Shown piece by piece: positions 9,476-17,394 of a stretch of 23,526 nucleotides of DNA. A program made the translations under genes and the position numbers. Numbering within the stretch: position 1 is the first letter of the stretch; each line of letters starts with the position of its first letter. The stretch covers positions 1 through 23,526 of the forward strand of contig JBFGNS010000062.1 of NCBI GenBank assembly GCA_041574955.1, read 5' to 3'. The notes below the pieces were generated by a model, which searched no databases, had not been told where the DNA came from, and was given only the letters and a program-made list of their open reading frames with translations. The stretch is from CALZJC01 sp041574955 (lineage in GTDB: Bacteria > Acidobacteriota > Thermoanaerobaculia > Multivoradales > JAHEKO01).

Positions 9476-10039
9476 ATGAGGGCACCGACGACGATTGGGT
9501 TTCTCACGCTGGTGGTGGCGCTGACCGTGCTGGGCGCGGGGCAGGAGCTGTCGGCGGCGTCGGCCGAGCGTGATCTGGCAATCGGCAAGCTGAGCGCCGA
9601 CGGCAAGCGGGTCGAGCTGCGCACCGCGCGGCTGCAGAAGAAGCTGCTCGACGGCAGCCAGGTGCGCGGTTTCCGCGTGCTGCGGCGCGGCGAGCAGTAC
9701 AGCCTGCTGCGGTTCGGACGCACCGCCGAGGGACGGCGGGTCACCGAGTCGATCGGGCTGGCGCTCGGCGACGGCCGACTCAACCTGGGCGAGCTCAAGT
9801 GGATCACGGTCTGCGCGCAGTCGGAGTGCGAAGGCTTCTGCATGCCGGACGGCGACCACTGCGACTGCTCCGGGATGGACCCGGACGACGGCGACCCGAA
9901 CGAGGTCCTGGTGCTCGACGGGGCGGGCGCCTTCGACGTCGAGGAACCGTACGCCTCGGGCAGCCACAACCCGGGTGCCAGCCGCGGCTGCACCTTCGGC
10001 TCGCAGCCGGGCAGCTACGACGTCGTGATCCTCCACTAG
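9476..10039 (+). CDS. Exported cysteine/aspartate-rich protein of unknown function
   Basis: I do not recognise this 187-residue protein. It begins with a signal peptide: a short charged start, a hydrophobic core FLTLVVALTVLGA, and a likely cleavage after LSAASA near residue 30. The mature N-terminal half is basic and plain. The C-terminal half carries cysteines at 113, 118, 122, 129 and 131 plus one near 171, and an acidic stretch DPDDGDPNE after residue 135 that could bind calcium. Six cysteines in about 60 residues of an exported protein suggest disulfides or a metal site. The ATG at 9476 follows GGGGAGGGG at a suitable distance. It stands alone between the RND operon and a convergent lipoprotein gene, so the neighbours say little about its role. 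Confidence 0.75.
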   Translation: MRAPTTIGFLTLVVALTVLGAGQELSAASAERDLAIGKLSADGKRVELRTARLQKKLLDGSQVRGFRVLRRGEQYSLLRFGRTAEGRRVTESIGLALGDGRLNLGELKWITVCAQSECEGFCMPDGDHCDCSGMDPDDGDPNEVLVLDGAGAFDVEEPYASGSHNPGASRGCTFGSQPGSYDVVILH

Positions 10040-10138
10040 GGCAGCGGCAGGGCCTTCCCGCCGCGCGGGCGGCGGATCACCCCCGGCGCTGCCGGCGACC
10101 CGCCTCCTGGAGGCAGCCGCCGACGGCCAGCCGTGGCC
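10040..10138. terminator. Convergent intergenic region with short GC hairpins
   Basis: The 99 bases between two converging genes hold CCCGC-CGC-GCGGG at 10057-10069 and GCCTCC-T-GGAGGC at 10102-10114. Both could fold and might serve as a two-way terminator, but neither has a T tract. Their chance frequency in DNA this GC-rich is considerable. Confidence 0.25.
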
Positions 10139-11062
10139 TCAGCCGCCCGCCGGATCGGCTCCGCCCGTCTCCCCCGACTCGGGCGGGGCCGGGGCCTCGG
10201 GCGGCTCCGTCGCCTCCTCCACCGCCGGCGCGGGCTTCGGCCCACTGCCGTCCCAGCACTCCTCTTCGGGCCAGACGCCAGCCGCCGCCACCTCGTCGTT
10301 CTTGAGCGTGAAGGTGAGGGCGAACTTCTCGCGCAGGTAGGCGCGGCCGAGGTAGAGGCCGGGGCTGATCATGCGGATCTCGTCGCGCACGCGGAGCTTG
10401 TCGCGGCCGGCGATGGAGTCGACCTCGGGAATGTAGCCGGGCAGCTGTTCGGTGTTCGCGTAGTCGATGATCACCGAGTCACGGCGCGGGTCGAGCAGGC
10501 TGTCGCCGCAGTACAGCTCGGCGGGGAACAGCAGCGCCACCTCGCGGTCGCCGACCTGCCGCTTGATCAGCTGCGCCGGATCGAAGTCGAAGATCCGCTG
10601 CACCACCTGCTCGTGATCGATCATGTTGCGCAGCAGCCGCTCGCTCCTGAAGAACACCTTGCCCTTCCACAGCGCCTCGCCCAGCAGATCGAGCTTGGTG
10701 AGCTTGAGATCGACGACGCCCTCGGCGATCGGGCCGAGCCGCTCGGAGAGCTTCTTGGGGCCGCCGCCGGCCGCGAAGATGATCGTGCCGCGGTAGGGGC
10801 CGTCGGGGATCGGACCGGCTTTGAGCCGGGCGTAGATCTGGTCGAGCTGCGACTGGTTGTAGCCCGCCAGGTTGTCGGGCGTCAGCGCCATCCGGTGCTC
10901 GCGAGTCAGCGGATGGTCGCGCTCGATGGCGGCGAAATCGGGCGGGTCGCCGGGCGATTCGGCGAACGGCAGATCGGGCGGCCGGTCGCAAGCCGCCGCG
11001 GTGAGCGCGGCGAGGGCCAGGGCGGAGAGCCGGGTGAACCGGAACGGGGAGCTTCCAGACAT
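10139..11062 (-). CDS. Lipoprotein of an uncharacterised family, downstream of a P450
   Basis: A 307-residue protein with a signal peptide ending TAAAC (Cys25), so probably a lipoprotein although the -3 residue is Ala rather than Leu. Conserved-looking blocks are NQSQLDQIYARLKAGPIPDGPYRG (about residues 70-93), ALWKGKVFF mid-protein, and VRDEIRMISPGLYLGRAYLR near residues 248-267. The combination of PIPDGxYRG, WKGKVF and VRDEIRxIxPGLYLG is one I associate from memory with unnamed exported proteins in several bacterial phyla; no enzymatic function can be claimed. The C-terminal 35 residues are a Pro/Glu/Gly-rich tail that looks disordered. ATG 11062 is preferred over a possible start at 11137 because it has GGAGG five bases upstream and directly opens the signal peptide. 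It follows the P450 gene on the same strand by 117 bases but has its own promoter. Confidence 0.8.
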   Translation of the reverse strand: MSGSSPFRFTRLSALALAALTAAACDRPPDLPFAESPGDPPDFAAIERDHPLTREHRMALTPDNLAGYNQSQLDQIYARLKAGPIPDGPYRGTIIFAAGGGPKKLSERLGPIAEGVVDLKLTKLDLLGEALWKGKVFFRSERLLRNMIDHEQVVQRIFDFDPAQLIKRQVGDREVALLFPAELYCGDSLLDPRRDSVIIDYANTEQLPGYIPEVDSIAGRDKLRVRDEIRMISPGLYLGRAYLREKFALTFTLKNDEVAAAGVWPEEECWDGSGPKPAPAVEEATEPPEAPAPPESGETGGADPAGG

Positions 11063-11139
11063 GCCTACCTCCAGGGATCTGCGACGCCGTCCTCCGGACG
11101 CCGCGGCCGTTCTCCTGCGAACTCGTCGAGAGTGCAACG

Positions 11140-11168
11140 ATCCTAGGCCATCGGCTGCGCCTCCGCAA
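11140..11168 (-). promoter_or_regulatory. Promoter of the minus-strand lipoprotein gene
   Basis: Read on the minus strand, TTGCGG (11168-11163) and TAGGAT (11145-11140) are separated by exactly 17 bases, a good sigma70-type layout. Transcription would begin near 11133, leaving a leader of about 70 bases before ATG 11062. The -35 sits just beyond the P450 stop codon, so the lipoprotein can be expressed independently of the P450. Confidence 0.6.
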
Positions 11169-11179
11169 GCCGCCCGCCG

Positions 11180-12481
11180 CTAGCCCGCCGGCCGCCGACG
11201 CAGACGCAGCCGGTGGTGATCGAACGCCAGCGGCAGCGGCCCTTCGGCCGGTAGCCGCGGGCTGTCGAGCGTCCAGGGAGCGCCGCTCAGCAGGCGGGCG
11301 AGGGCGGCGACGCCGAGCACCAGAGCGAGGTCGATGCCGGCGCACACCTGCGGACCGGAGCTGAAGAAGTTGAACCGGTAGTCGGCCGCCGCCGCCGGCC
11401 ACCGCTCGGGCATCAGCCGGTGCGGCGACTCGATGCCGGAGCGGTGGTTGTACAGGTTGGGGATCAGCGCCTTGGCGCCGGCCGGCAGGCTTACGCCTTC
11501 GAACTCGACCTCGCGCTGCGCCTCGCGCACCAGCATCGGGGTGGTCGGCCACAGTCGCATCGCCTCCTGCAGGCAGCCGGCGGTGACCGCCAGCCCGGCG
11601 ACGCCCTCGGGCGAGCCGGGATCGCCGCTCGCCAGCTCCGCCCGCAGCCGTGCTTCGACCTCGGGCGAGACCGCCACCGCTGCCAGCGCGCGGGCGACGT
11701 TGGCCGCCAGGGTGCCACCCATGGCGAACATCCAGTGCGGCACCTGGCTACCCGGCTGCACCCCGTCGTCGGGCTCGAGGGCGGCGGCGACCTCCATCAG
11801 GCTGCCGGGATGCGGCGACGCCAGGTGTCGGCGGATGCCGTCGTGCAGCACCTCGAAGGTCTGCGAGCGCCGCAGCAGCACCAGCCGGTTGCCCTGCCGC
11901 ATCAGCTTGCCGAGGGCGGCGCTCAGCTGGCCGTCGCCGGCCGCCGGCCGGCCGAACACCACCTGCAGCATGATGCGGTCGAACACCGCCTCGAGCCGCG
12001 GCCAGTCCAGGGTCTCGCCGCCGGCAGCCGTGCCCACCTCGTCCTCGACCACCTCGAGAAACGACCCCGCCAGCCGGTGCATCCGGCCGGTGTCGAGCAC
12101 CTGCTCGTTGAAGCGGCGGCGGCGCGTCCAGTCGGCGCCGGTCGAGATCGTCACCGCACCCGGCTGGAAGTGCCCCATCCCCTTCTTCTTGGCGGCCGGC
12201 GGGCCCCACGGATCGGGCGAGGCGTCGAGCACCTGCCGGACCGCCGCGGGCGCCACCAGCAGCAGCTCCTTGCCGCCGCGCAGCAGCATCACGCCGCCCG
12301 CATGGCGTCGCTCGAGCTCCGCCAGCAGGGTATGGGCGCGGCGCTCGGTGCCGGCCGCGGCGGTCAGCCGCACGCCGGTCGGGCTGCGAACGAACAACCC
12401 CTGCAGCAGGTTCGGGGCCAGCAGCAGGCCCTTGGCGCGCAGGCTCTCGGCAAACGACAGCGTCGGGATCTTGGATGCCAT
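11180..12481 (-). CDS. Cytochrome P450 with atypical I-helix
   Basis: A 433-residue soluble-looking haem-thiolate protein. The ExxR pair is EAMR (Glu306-Arg309), MPERW at 357-361 is the PERF-like motif, and the haem loop FSSGPQVCAG (373-382) places the cysteine ligand at 380 with the FxxGxxxCxG pattern. In the I-helix the usual (A/G)Gx(D/E)T reads AMGGT (253-257): Thr257 is kept, but the acidic residue that normally helps proton delivery is glycine. This may mean substrate-assisted chemistry, peroxygenase use or a non-monooxygenase reaction. ATG 12481 is chosen because GGAGG lies eight bases upstream; a GTG at 12511 in frame has no good ribosome site. No ferredoxin or reductase gene is adjacent, so its electron donor is elsewhere or not needed. 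The substrate is unknown. Confidence 0.92.
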   Translation of the reverse strand: MASKIPTLSFAESLRAKGLLLAPNLLQGLFVRSPTGVRLTAAAGTERRAHTLLAELERRHAGGVMLLRGGKELLLVAPAAVRQVLDASPDPWGPPAAKKKGMGHFQPGAVTISTGADWTRRRRFNEQVLDTGRMHRLAGSFLEVVEDEVGTAAGGETLDWPRLEAVFDRIMLQVVFGRPAAGDGQLSAALGKLMRQGNRLVLLRRSQTFEVLHDGIRRHLASPHPGSLMEVAAALEPDDGVQPGSQVPHWMFAMGGTLAANVARALAAVAVSPEVEARLRAELASGDPGSPEGVAGLAVTAGCLQEAMRLWPTTPMLVREAQREVEFEGVSLPAGAKALIPNLYNHRSGIESPHRLMPERWPAAAADYRFNFFSSGPQVCAGIDLALVLGVAALARLLSGAPWTLDSPRLPAEGPLPLAFDHHRLRLRRRPAG

Positions 12482-12559
12482 CGGCAAGGCCTCCGTAGGC
12501 GCCGGCGGCACCGTCCTGACGGTCGCCGGCGGGTGGTTCTGGGAGCGGAACTCGCGGCG

Positions 12560-12565
12560 ATCCTA
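12560..12565 (-). promoter_or_regulatory. Candidate -10 box of the P450 gene
   Basis: TAGGAT on the minus strand lies in the divergent region and would start transcription near 12553, about 72 bases before ATG 12481. The following CG and the leader length resemble the lipoprotein promoter at 11140-11168. The only -35-like match, TTCGCC at 16 bases' spacing, is weak. Confidence 0.4.
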
Positions 12566-12637
12566 GCAGCAACCCGGCGCCGGCGAACGGCGGCGCGGCG
12601 GCCGGCACGCGGCGCCGTCCTTCGCCGGCGGGCTTGG

Positions 12638-12643
12638 TAGACT
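12638..12643 (+). promoter_or_regulatory. Candidate -10 box of the patatin operon
   Basis: TAGACT lies 60 bases before the TTG start of the patatin gene and faces away from the P450 promoter. No convincing -35 was found at 16-18 bases' spacing, so the call rests on the -10 pattern and on position. The rest of 12482-12703 is GC-rich, with no further signal seen apart from the ribosome site GGAGG at 12695-12699. Confidence 0.35.
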
Positions 12644-12703
12644 GCGCCAGCTGGATCCCTGGCAGCTGTTTACGCCGCCCCGCGCGGCGGTTTCGGAGGC
12701 GTC

Positions 12704-15700
12704 TTGAAGTTCGACCTCGACCGACTCACTAGCGCGTTTGCCCGGCCGGAGGAACGGCCGCTGTCGTTCGAGGAGCTGCTCGACGTCGAGCTCAAGCAGA
12801 TCGACGTGCTGCGCGTGCGGCGGGGCGTACGGGCCTCGGCCAAGGTCGACGACGAGCGGGCCGAGCCGCTGGCCGGCCCGCCGGGCGCGGAACCGCCGGG
12901 CGAGCCGGGGGCGGACAATGACGCGCCGCCGCTCGAGCAGGGCGAGGCGCCGGCGGCTGCCGGCTGGCGCCGCGCCGCCGTCGCCCGGGCCCACCGCCGA
13001 CGGCTGGTCGGGCTGGCCTTCTCCGGCGGCGGCATCCGCAGCGCGACGTTCAACCTGGGCATCCTCCAGGCGCTCGCTCAGCTCGGCCTGCTCAGGCACT
13101 TCGACTACCTGTCGACGGTCTCCGGCGGCGGCTACATCGGCAGCTGGCTGACCGCCTGGATCAAGCGGCGCGGTCTGGAGACGGTGGCGGCCGAGCTGAT
13201 CGCCGAGCATCCGCCGACACCCGACAAGGTCCCCGAGGCCGACGGCGACGGCCGGCCCGCCGCAGCGCTGCCGCGCCGACCGGTGGCGCCGATCCAGTTC
13301 CTGCGGCGTTACAGCAACTACCTGACGCCCGAGACCGGCTTCTTCAGCCTCGACACCTGGATGGCCGCCGCCACCTACCTGCGCAACCTGGTGCTCAACC
13401 TCAACGTCCTGGTGCTGGCGCTCGCGGCGGTGCTGCTCGTGCCCCGGCTGTTCGTGGCGCTGGTGTTCGGCGCCAACCGCTACTGGGGCGCACCGGCATG
13501 GAACCTGTTGCTGCTCGGCGCGATGGCGGCGCTCGCCGCGCTGGTGGCGGCCGGGATCGCCTCCAACATGCAGCTCCTGTCGGGCGCCGAGCGCCGTCAG
13601 CCGGCGCACCACAACATCTTCCTGGCGGTGGTGCTGCCGACCCTGGTGCTGTCGCTGCTGTTCGTGCTGTGGCTGTTTGGCGAGGAGCGCAGCGACTCGC
13701 CGTGGACCTGGATCAAGCTGGGCGCAGCAGCCTATCTCGGTTTCTGGCTCCTGGTCATGGTGCTGTGGCTCGGGTTGCGCCGCGGGGAGCTGCCGGGCGG
13801 CGACCAGGCGCGCCTGAGGCTGGCCGGCCTGATCGGCGGCGCGCTGCTGAGCGCGGCGGTGGCGGGCGCCGGCACCAGCTGGCTGCTGTGGCTGCTGGTG
13901 CGGGAGCGCGCGCCCGGCCAGCTGGGACCCGAGAACTGGCTGCGCATCATCACCTGGGCGCCACCCGGAATCATGGTGGTGCTGATCCTGGCGGGGGTCT
14001 ATTTCATCGGCCTCATGGGGCGCAGCCTGCCGGAGGAGGAGCGGCAGTGGTGGAGCCGGCTGGGCGGCTGGATGGGCCTGCTGGCGCTCGGCTGGCTGGG
14101 GCTGTTCGTGGTGGCGTTCTACGCACCGCCGGTGCTCGCCTGGCTGCGCGGCGAGGCCCCGGTGGTGTCGGGCTCGGTGAGCCTGGGCTGGCTCCTGGCG
14201 ACCGCGGCCGGCGTGATCGTGGGGCGCAGCCCTTCGACCCAGGGAACGCCCGGCGGCGGCGGCCGTCAGAAGCTGCTCGAGCTCGGCGCCAAGGTGGCCC
14301 CCTACGTCTTCGTCGCCGGGCTGGTGATGCTGCTGGCGCTGGCCACCGACCGGCTGCTGCTGCGGCTCGACTGCCGGGCCCGACCGGCACCGGCCGCGGC
14401 GACCGAGTTCGCCGGCGCCGTCCGCTGGGGCGCGTTTTCGGCCGAGCAGGCGAGCGCTCTGCGCAGCCCCAGCCGGGCGTGCGGGCTCTCGCTGCCGCTG
14501 GCGAGCGCGGCGCGCATCGAAGCCCGCGGCGCCTTCCGGCGGTTGGCCGAAAGGCGCGACGCCGAGCTCGACCGCGCCGCCTGGCGCGTGTTCGAGCGGC
14601 GCGACACCGTCGCGTACCTGGCTCTCGCCCTGGCGCTCGGCGCCTGGCTGCTGTCGTGGCGCGTCGACATCAACGAGTTCTCGATGCACAACTTCTATCG
14701 CGACCGGCTGACCCGCCCGTACCTGGGCGCCACCCGCAAGCGCAAGCCCAACCCGTTCACCGGCTTCGACAGCAACGACGACCTGCGCCTCGACAAGCTG
14801 CTGGCCGGCCCGAGCGAGCGCGAGCGGGAGGAGCGTCGCGAGATCGAGCGCGAGGAGCGCGAGCTACTGCGGGCGCAGGGCAAGACGCCGCCCGAGCGCA
14901 GCTGGAACGGCCTGTTCGACGGCCCCTATCCGATCCTCAACACCACCCTCAACCTGACCGGCGGCAGCGGCGACCTGGCGTGGCAGGAGCGCCAGGCCAA
15001 CTCGTTCGTCTTCACCCCGCTGGGCTACGGCTTCGAGCCCGGCGAGCAGGAGAAGCTCGCCGGCGTGACGCGCGGCTACCGGTTCAGCGGCAAGGCCGGC
15101 TCCTGGCGCCTGTCGAAGGGCCGCGAGGGCATCAGCCTGGCCACCGCCATGACGGTGTCGGGCGCGGCCGTCAACCCCGCAATGGGATACCACTCCTCGC
15201 CCGCTCTCGCCTTCCTGCTGACCGTGTTCAACGCCCGGCTCGGGCTGTGGATGGGCAACCCGGCCAGCGAATCGACCTGGCACCTTACCGCGCCGACCCT
15301 GGCGCTCGAGGCGCTGCTCAGCGAGCTGTTCAGCAACACCGGGGCCGACTCCCGCTGGGTCAACCTGTCCGACGGCGGCTTCTTCGACAACCTCGGCGTC
15401 TACGAGCTGGTGCGGCGCCGCTGCCGGTTCATCCTGGCGACCGACGTCGAGGGCGATCCCGACCTCGAGCTCGGCGCGCTAGGCAGCGTCATCCGCCGCT
15501 GTAGAAGCGACTTCGGCATCGAGATCCGTTTCGAGAACCTGCAGCCGCTGGCCCGCCAGGCCGACAGCGGCTTCTCGCGCTGGCACTGTGCGGTCGGCAC
15601 CATCCACTACGACCGGGTCGACCGGGGCGCCCCGAAGGGCATTCTGGTCTACGTCAAGTCCACGCTCACCGGCGACGAGCCGGCCGACCTGCTCAACTAC

Positions 15701-15841
15701 CACAGACGCCACCCCGGCTTCCCGCACGAGTCGACCGCCGACCAGTGGTTCGACGAGTCGCAGTTCGAGAGCTACCGGCGTCTCGGCCAGCACATAGGGC
15801 TGGTGATGTTCCGTGCCATCGGACTGCAGCCGGGAGTCTGA
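12704..15841 (+). CDS. Giant membrane-embedded patatin-like phospholipase
   Basis: A 1045-residue protein whose ends together form a patatin lipase. The oxyanion-hole loop FSGGGIRSA begins at residue 106 and the nucleophile elbow is TVSGGGYIG with Ser140. The partner aspartate lies in LSDGGFFDN at Asp890. Between them, residues about 229-652 hold roughly ten hydrophobic helices (four between 229 and about 370, the last ending near 650), followed by SMHNFYRDRLTRPYLGA and a highly charged Glu/Arg helix at about 700-725. An even helix number would put both catalytic halves on the same, cytoplasmic, side. Predicted activity is hydrolysis of acyl esters of membrane lipids. The TTG start has GGAGG four bases upstream and no better in-frame start with a ribosome site was seen. 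The GxSxG first Gly is Thr here, as in some other large patatins. The gene is followed after 14 bases by the TerB-like gene. Confidence 0.88.
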   Translation: MKFDLDRLTSAFARPEERPLSFEELLDVELKQIDVLRVRRGVRASAKVDDERAEPLAGPPGAEPPGEPGADNDAPPLEQGEAPAAAGWRRAAVARAHRRRLVGLAFSGGGIRSATFNLGILQALAQLGLLRHFDYLSTVSGGGYIGSWLTAWIKRRGLETVAAELIAEHPPTPDKVPEADGDGRPAAALPRRPVAPIQFLRRYSNYLTPETGFFSLDTWMAAATYLRNLVLNLNVLVLALAAVLLVPRLFVALVFGANRYWGAPAWNLLLLGAMAALAALVAAGIASNMQLLSGAERRQPAHHNIFLAVVLPTLVLSLLFVLWLFGEERSDSPWTWIKLGAAAYLGFWLLVMVLWLGLRRGELPGGDQARLRLAGLIGGALLSAAVAGAGTSWLLWLLVRERAPGQLGPENWLRIITWAPPGIMVVLILAGVYFIGLMGRSLPEEERQWWSRLGGWMGLLALGWLGLFVVAFYAPPVLAWLRGEAPVVSGSVSLGWLLATAAGVIVGRSPSTQGTPGGGGRQKLLELGAKVAPYVFVAGLVMLLALATDRLLLRLDCRARPAPAAATEFAGAVRWGAFSAEQASALRSPSRACGLSLPLASAARIEARGAFRRLAERRDAELDRAAWRVFERRDTVAYLALALALGAWLLSWRVDINEFSMHNFYRDRLTRPYLGATRKRKPNPFTGFDSNDDLRLDKLLAGPSEREREERREIEREERELLRAQGKTPPERSWNGLFDGPYPILNTTLNLTGGSGDLAWQERQANSFVFTPLGYGFEPGEQEKLAGVTRGYRFSGKAGSWRLSKGREGISLATAMTVSGAAVNPAMGYHSSPALAFLLTVFNARLGLWMGNPASESTWHLTAPTLALEALLSELFSNTGADSRWVNLSDGGFFDNLGVYELVRRRCRFILATDVEGDPDLELGALGSVIRRCRSDFGIEIRFENLQPLARQADSGFSRWHCAVGTIHYDRVDRGAPKGILVYVKSTLTGDEPADLLNYHRRHPGFPHESTADQWFDESQFESYRRLGQHIGLVMFRAIGLQPGV

Positions 15842-15855
15842 AGAGGGCCCTCGCG

Positions 15856-17394
15856 ATGAGCAGCAGCAGGCGCCAGCTCAACATCGAACAGGTCTTCGTC
15901 GCCCTGCGGCGTGCCTGGCATCCTCCCAGCGCGGCGATCGAGAGCTCGTTCACCGTGCACACCCGCACGCTGGCGGGCATCTTCTCGGCGATGCGCGAGG
16001 ACGAGGACCTGGCGTTCCTGCACTCCCAGATCTACCGCGAGCTACCCGGGATGCCGGAGCTGCCGCCGGAGCGCGAGGAGCCGTCGGAGACCGATCCCTC
16101 GGCGACCGAGACACCGGTCGCCAGGCGACGGTTTCGCAAGGGCTTCTACCTATGCAACTCGCTCATCCAGCTGATGGAGGACGTCTATCTCGGACTCAAG
16201 CTGGCGGAGGACTACGCCCACCCCGACAACCGTGGCTGGATGAACCTGTTCCGTCACTGGTCGCGGTCGGACATGTTTCGCCAGACCTGGGCGGTCAGCG
16301 CCTGCACCTACGGCCTGCGCTTCCAGGACTTCTGCCGCCGCCACCTGCAGCTCGAGCTCGGCTGGACGGAGATCGACCCGGTGTGGGACCGCGTCACCGA
16401 CCCGGACCACGAGCTGCCGGCGGAGGCGATGCGGGCGCTCGAGGTGGCGGAGACACAGATGGTGCAGCACCTGCTGCGGCACAACGTCCGCGGTCTGGAG
16501 AACCCGATCGCCGCGCGCATCGACAAGGTCGTGGCCGGACAGCTGGTGGTGCCGTCGGCGGAGATGGTCGAGCGCATCGGCGTCGCCGGCCGCTCGCTCA
16601 GCTTCGAGGAGCGGCAGGCGCTCAAGCCGATCACCTACGGCGTGGCGGTGCTGGACCAGCGCGGCCACCTGGTCACCCTGCGGGTGCGCCGCCACCTCCG
16701 CAGCCGCGGGCTCGGCCGGCAGCTCATCCACGGCCTGATCTCGCGTCTCGGGGTCGGAGACACCGCGCAACCGGACCCCGCCGAGCTGAGCCGCGTCGGT
16801 CTCAGCAGCCGCTCGCTCGGACGCATCGAGAACCTGTTCAAGTCGGTGCTGAACGAGGTGGAGCTGGAGCGCTCGCGCCTCGGGATGGTCGGCGAGACCG
16901 AGCTGGCCGCGGTGCTGGCGCCGATTCCCGAGATGCCCTACACCGGCGTCATCCGCCCGATGGAGGCAACCTGGGCCCACGCCCTGGGGCTGATCTACTG
17001 GTGGGTCGCCTGGCGACCCGACCTGGAGCTGTCGCGCGACGAGAGCGAAGAGCTGGGTCGCGCGCTGCGCAGCTGGCTGGGGCTGCGGGTCGAACCCGGC
17101 GAAACCGGCGTGCTGGCCCGCGAATCGCTCCAGTGGCTGACCCGGTCGAAGCACCTGGAGCAGGCGGTGGAGCGAGACCTGGTGTGGATCGCGGCGACGC
17201 TGGCGCGCCAGCCCTGGTTCAGCCAGCTGCGGGTGGCGTTCGTCAAGGACCTGCTGCGCATCGCCAAGGCGGACGGCAAGGTGACCGGCCGCGAGGAGCG
17301 CGTGGTCCGCCGGATCGTCGAGCCGCTCGGCCTGTCGCAGGCGGAGCGCAACAGGCTCGGCCTGCCGGCCACGCCGGCGGACGGTGACCGGTGA
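15856..17394 (+). CDS. Uncharacterised protein with TerB-like C-terminal domain, partner of the patatin
   Basis: A 512-residue, mostly helical, probably cytoplasmic protein without a signal peptide. The N-terminal region (1-200) contains NSLIQLMEDVYLGLKLAEDY followed by HPDNRGWMNLFRHW (122-135), a distinctive block that I cannot tie to a named domain. The C-terminus (about 456-506) reads FVKDLLRIAKADGKVTGREERVV followed by a short LGLS turn. This is the TerB/DjlA-like acidic helical pattern (ADGKVTxxEExxV), often a metal- or membrane-associated module in stress systems. ATG 15856 lies 14 bases after the patatin stop; an upstream extension in this frame would overlap that gene. Its stop overlaps the methyltransferase GTG by four bases. 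The TerB call is by motif recall only, and tellurite resistance is not implied. An adaptor or regulator of the lipase is a reasonable guess. Confidence 0.78.
   Translation: MSSSRRQLNIEQVFVALRRAWHPPSAAIESSFTVHTRTLAGIFSAMREDEDLAFLHSQIYRELPGMPELPPEREEPSETDPSATETPVARRRFRKGFYLCNSLIQLMEDVYLGLKLAEDYAHPDNRGWMNLFRHWSRSDMFRQTWAVSACTYGLRFQDFCRRHLQLELGWTEIDPVWDRVTDPDHELPAEAMRALEVAETQMVQHLLRHNVRGLENPIAARIDKVVAGQLVVPSAEMVERIGVAGRSLSFEERQALKPITYGVAVLDQRGHLVTLRVRRHLRSRGLGRQLIHGLISRLGVGDTAQPDPAELSRVGLSSRSLGRIENLFKSVLNEVELERSRLGMVGETELAAVLAPIPEMPYTGVIRPMEATWAHALGLIYWWVAWRPDLELSRDESEELGRALRSWLGLRVEPGETGVLARESLQWLTRSKHLEQAVERDLVWIAATLARQPWFSQLRVAFVKDLLRIAKADGKVTGREERVVRRIVEPLGLSQAERNRLGLPATPADGDR

Noticed and set aside
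10133..11146. A plus-strand frame of 337 codons over the lipoprotein gene
   Set aside because: The minus-strand reading has a lipobox, ribosome site, promoter and patterned domain blocks; the plus reading has none.
12482..12511. GTG start at 12511 for the P450
   Set aside because: It lacks a ribosome site, whereas ATG 12481 has GGAGG at eight bases.
15856..17394. Tellurite-resistance operon
   Set aside because: Only a short TerB-like element is seen; there are no TerC, TerD or TerZ-type neighbours.
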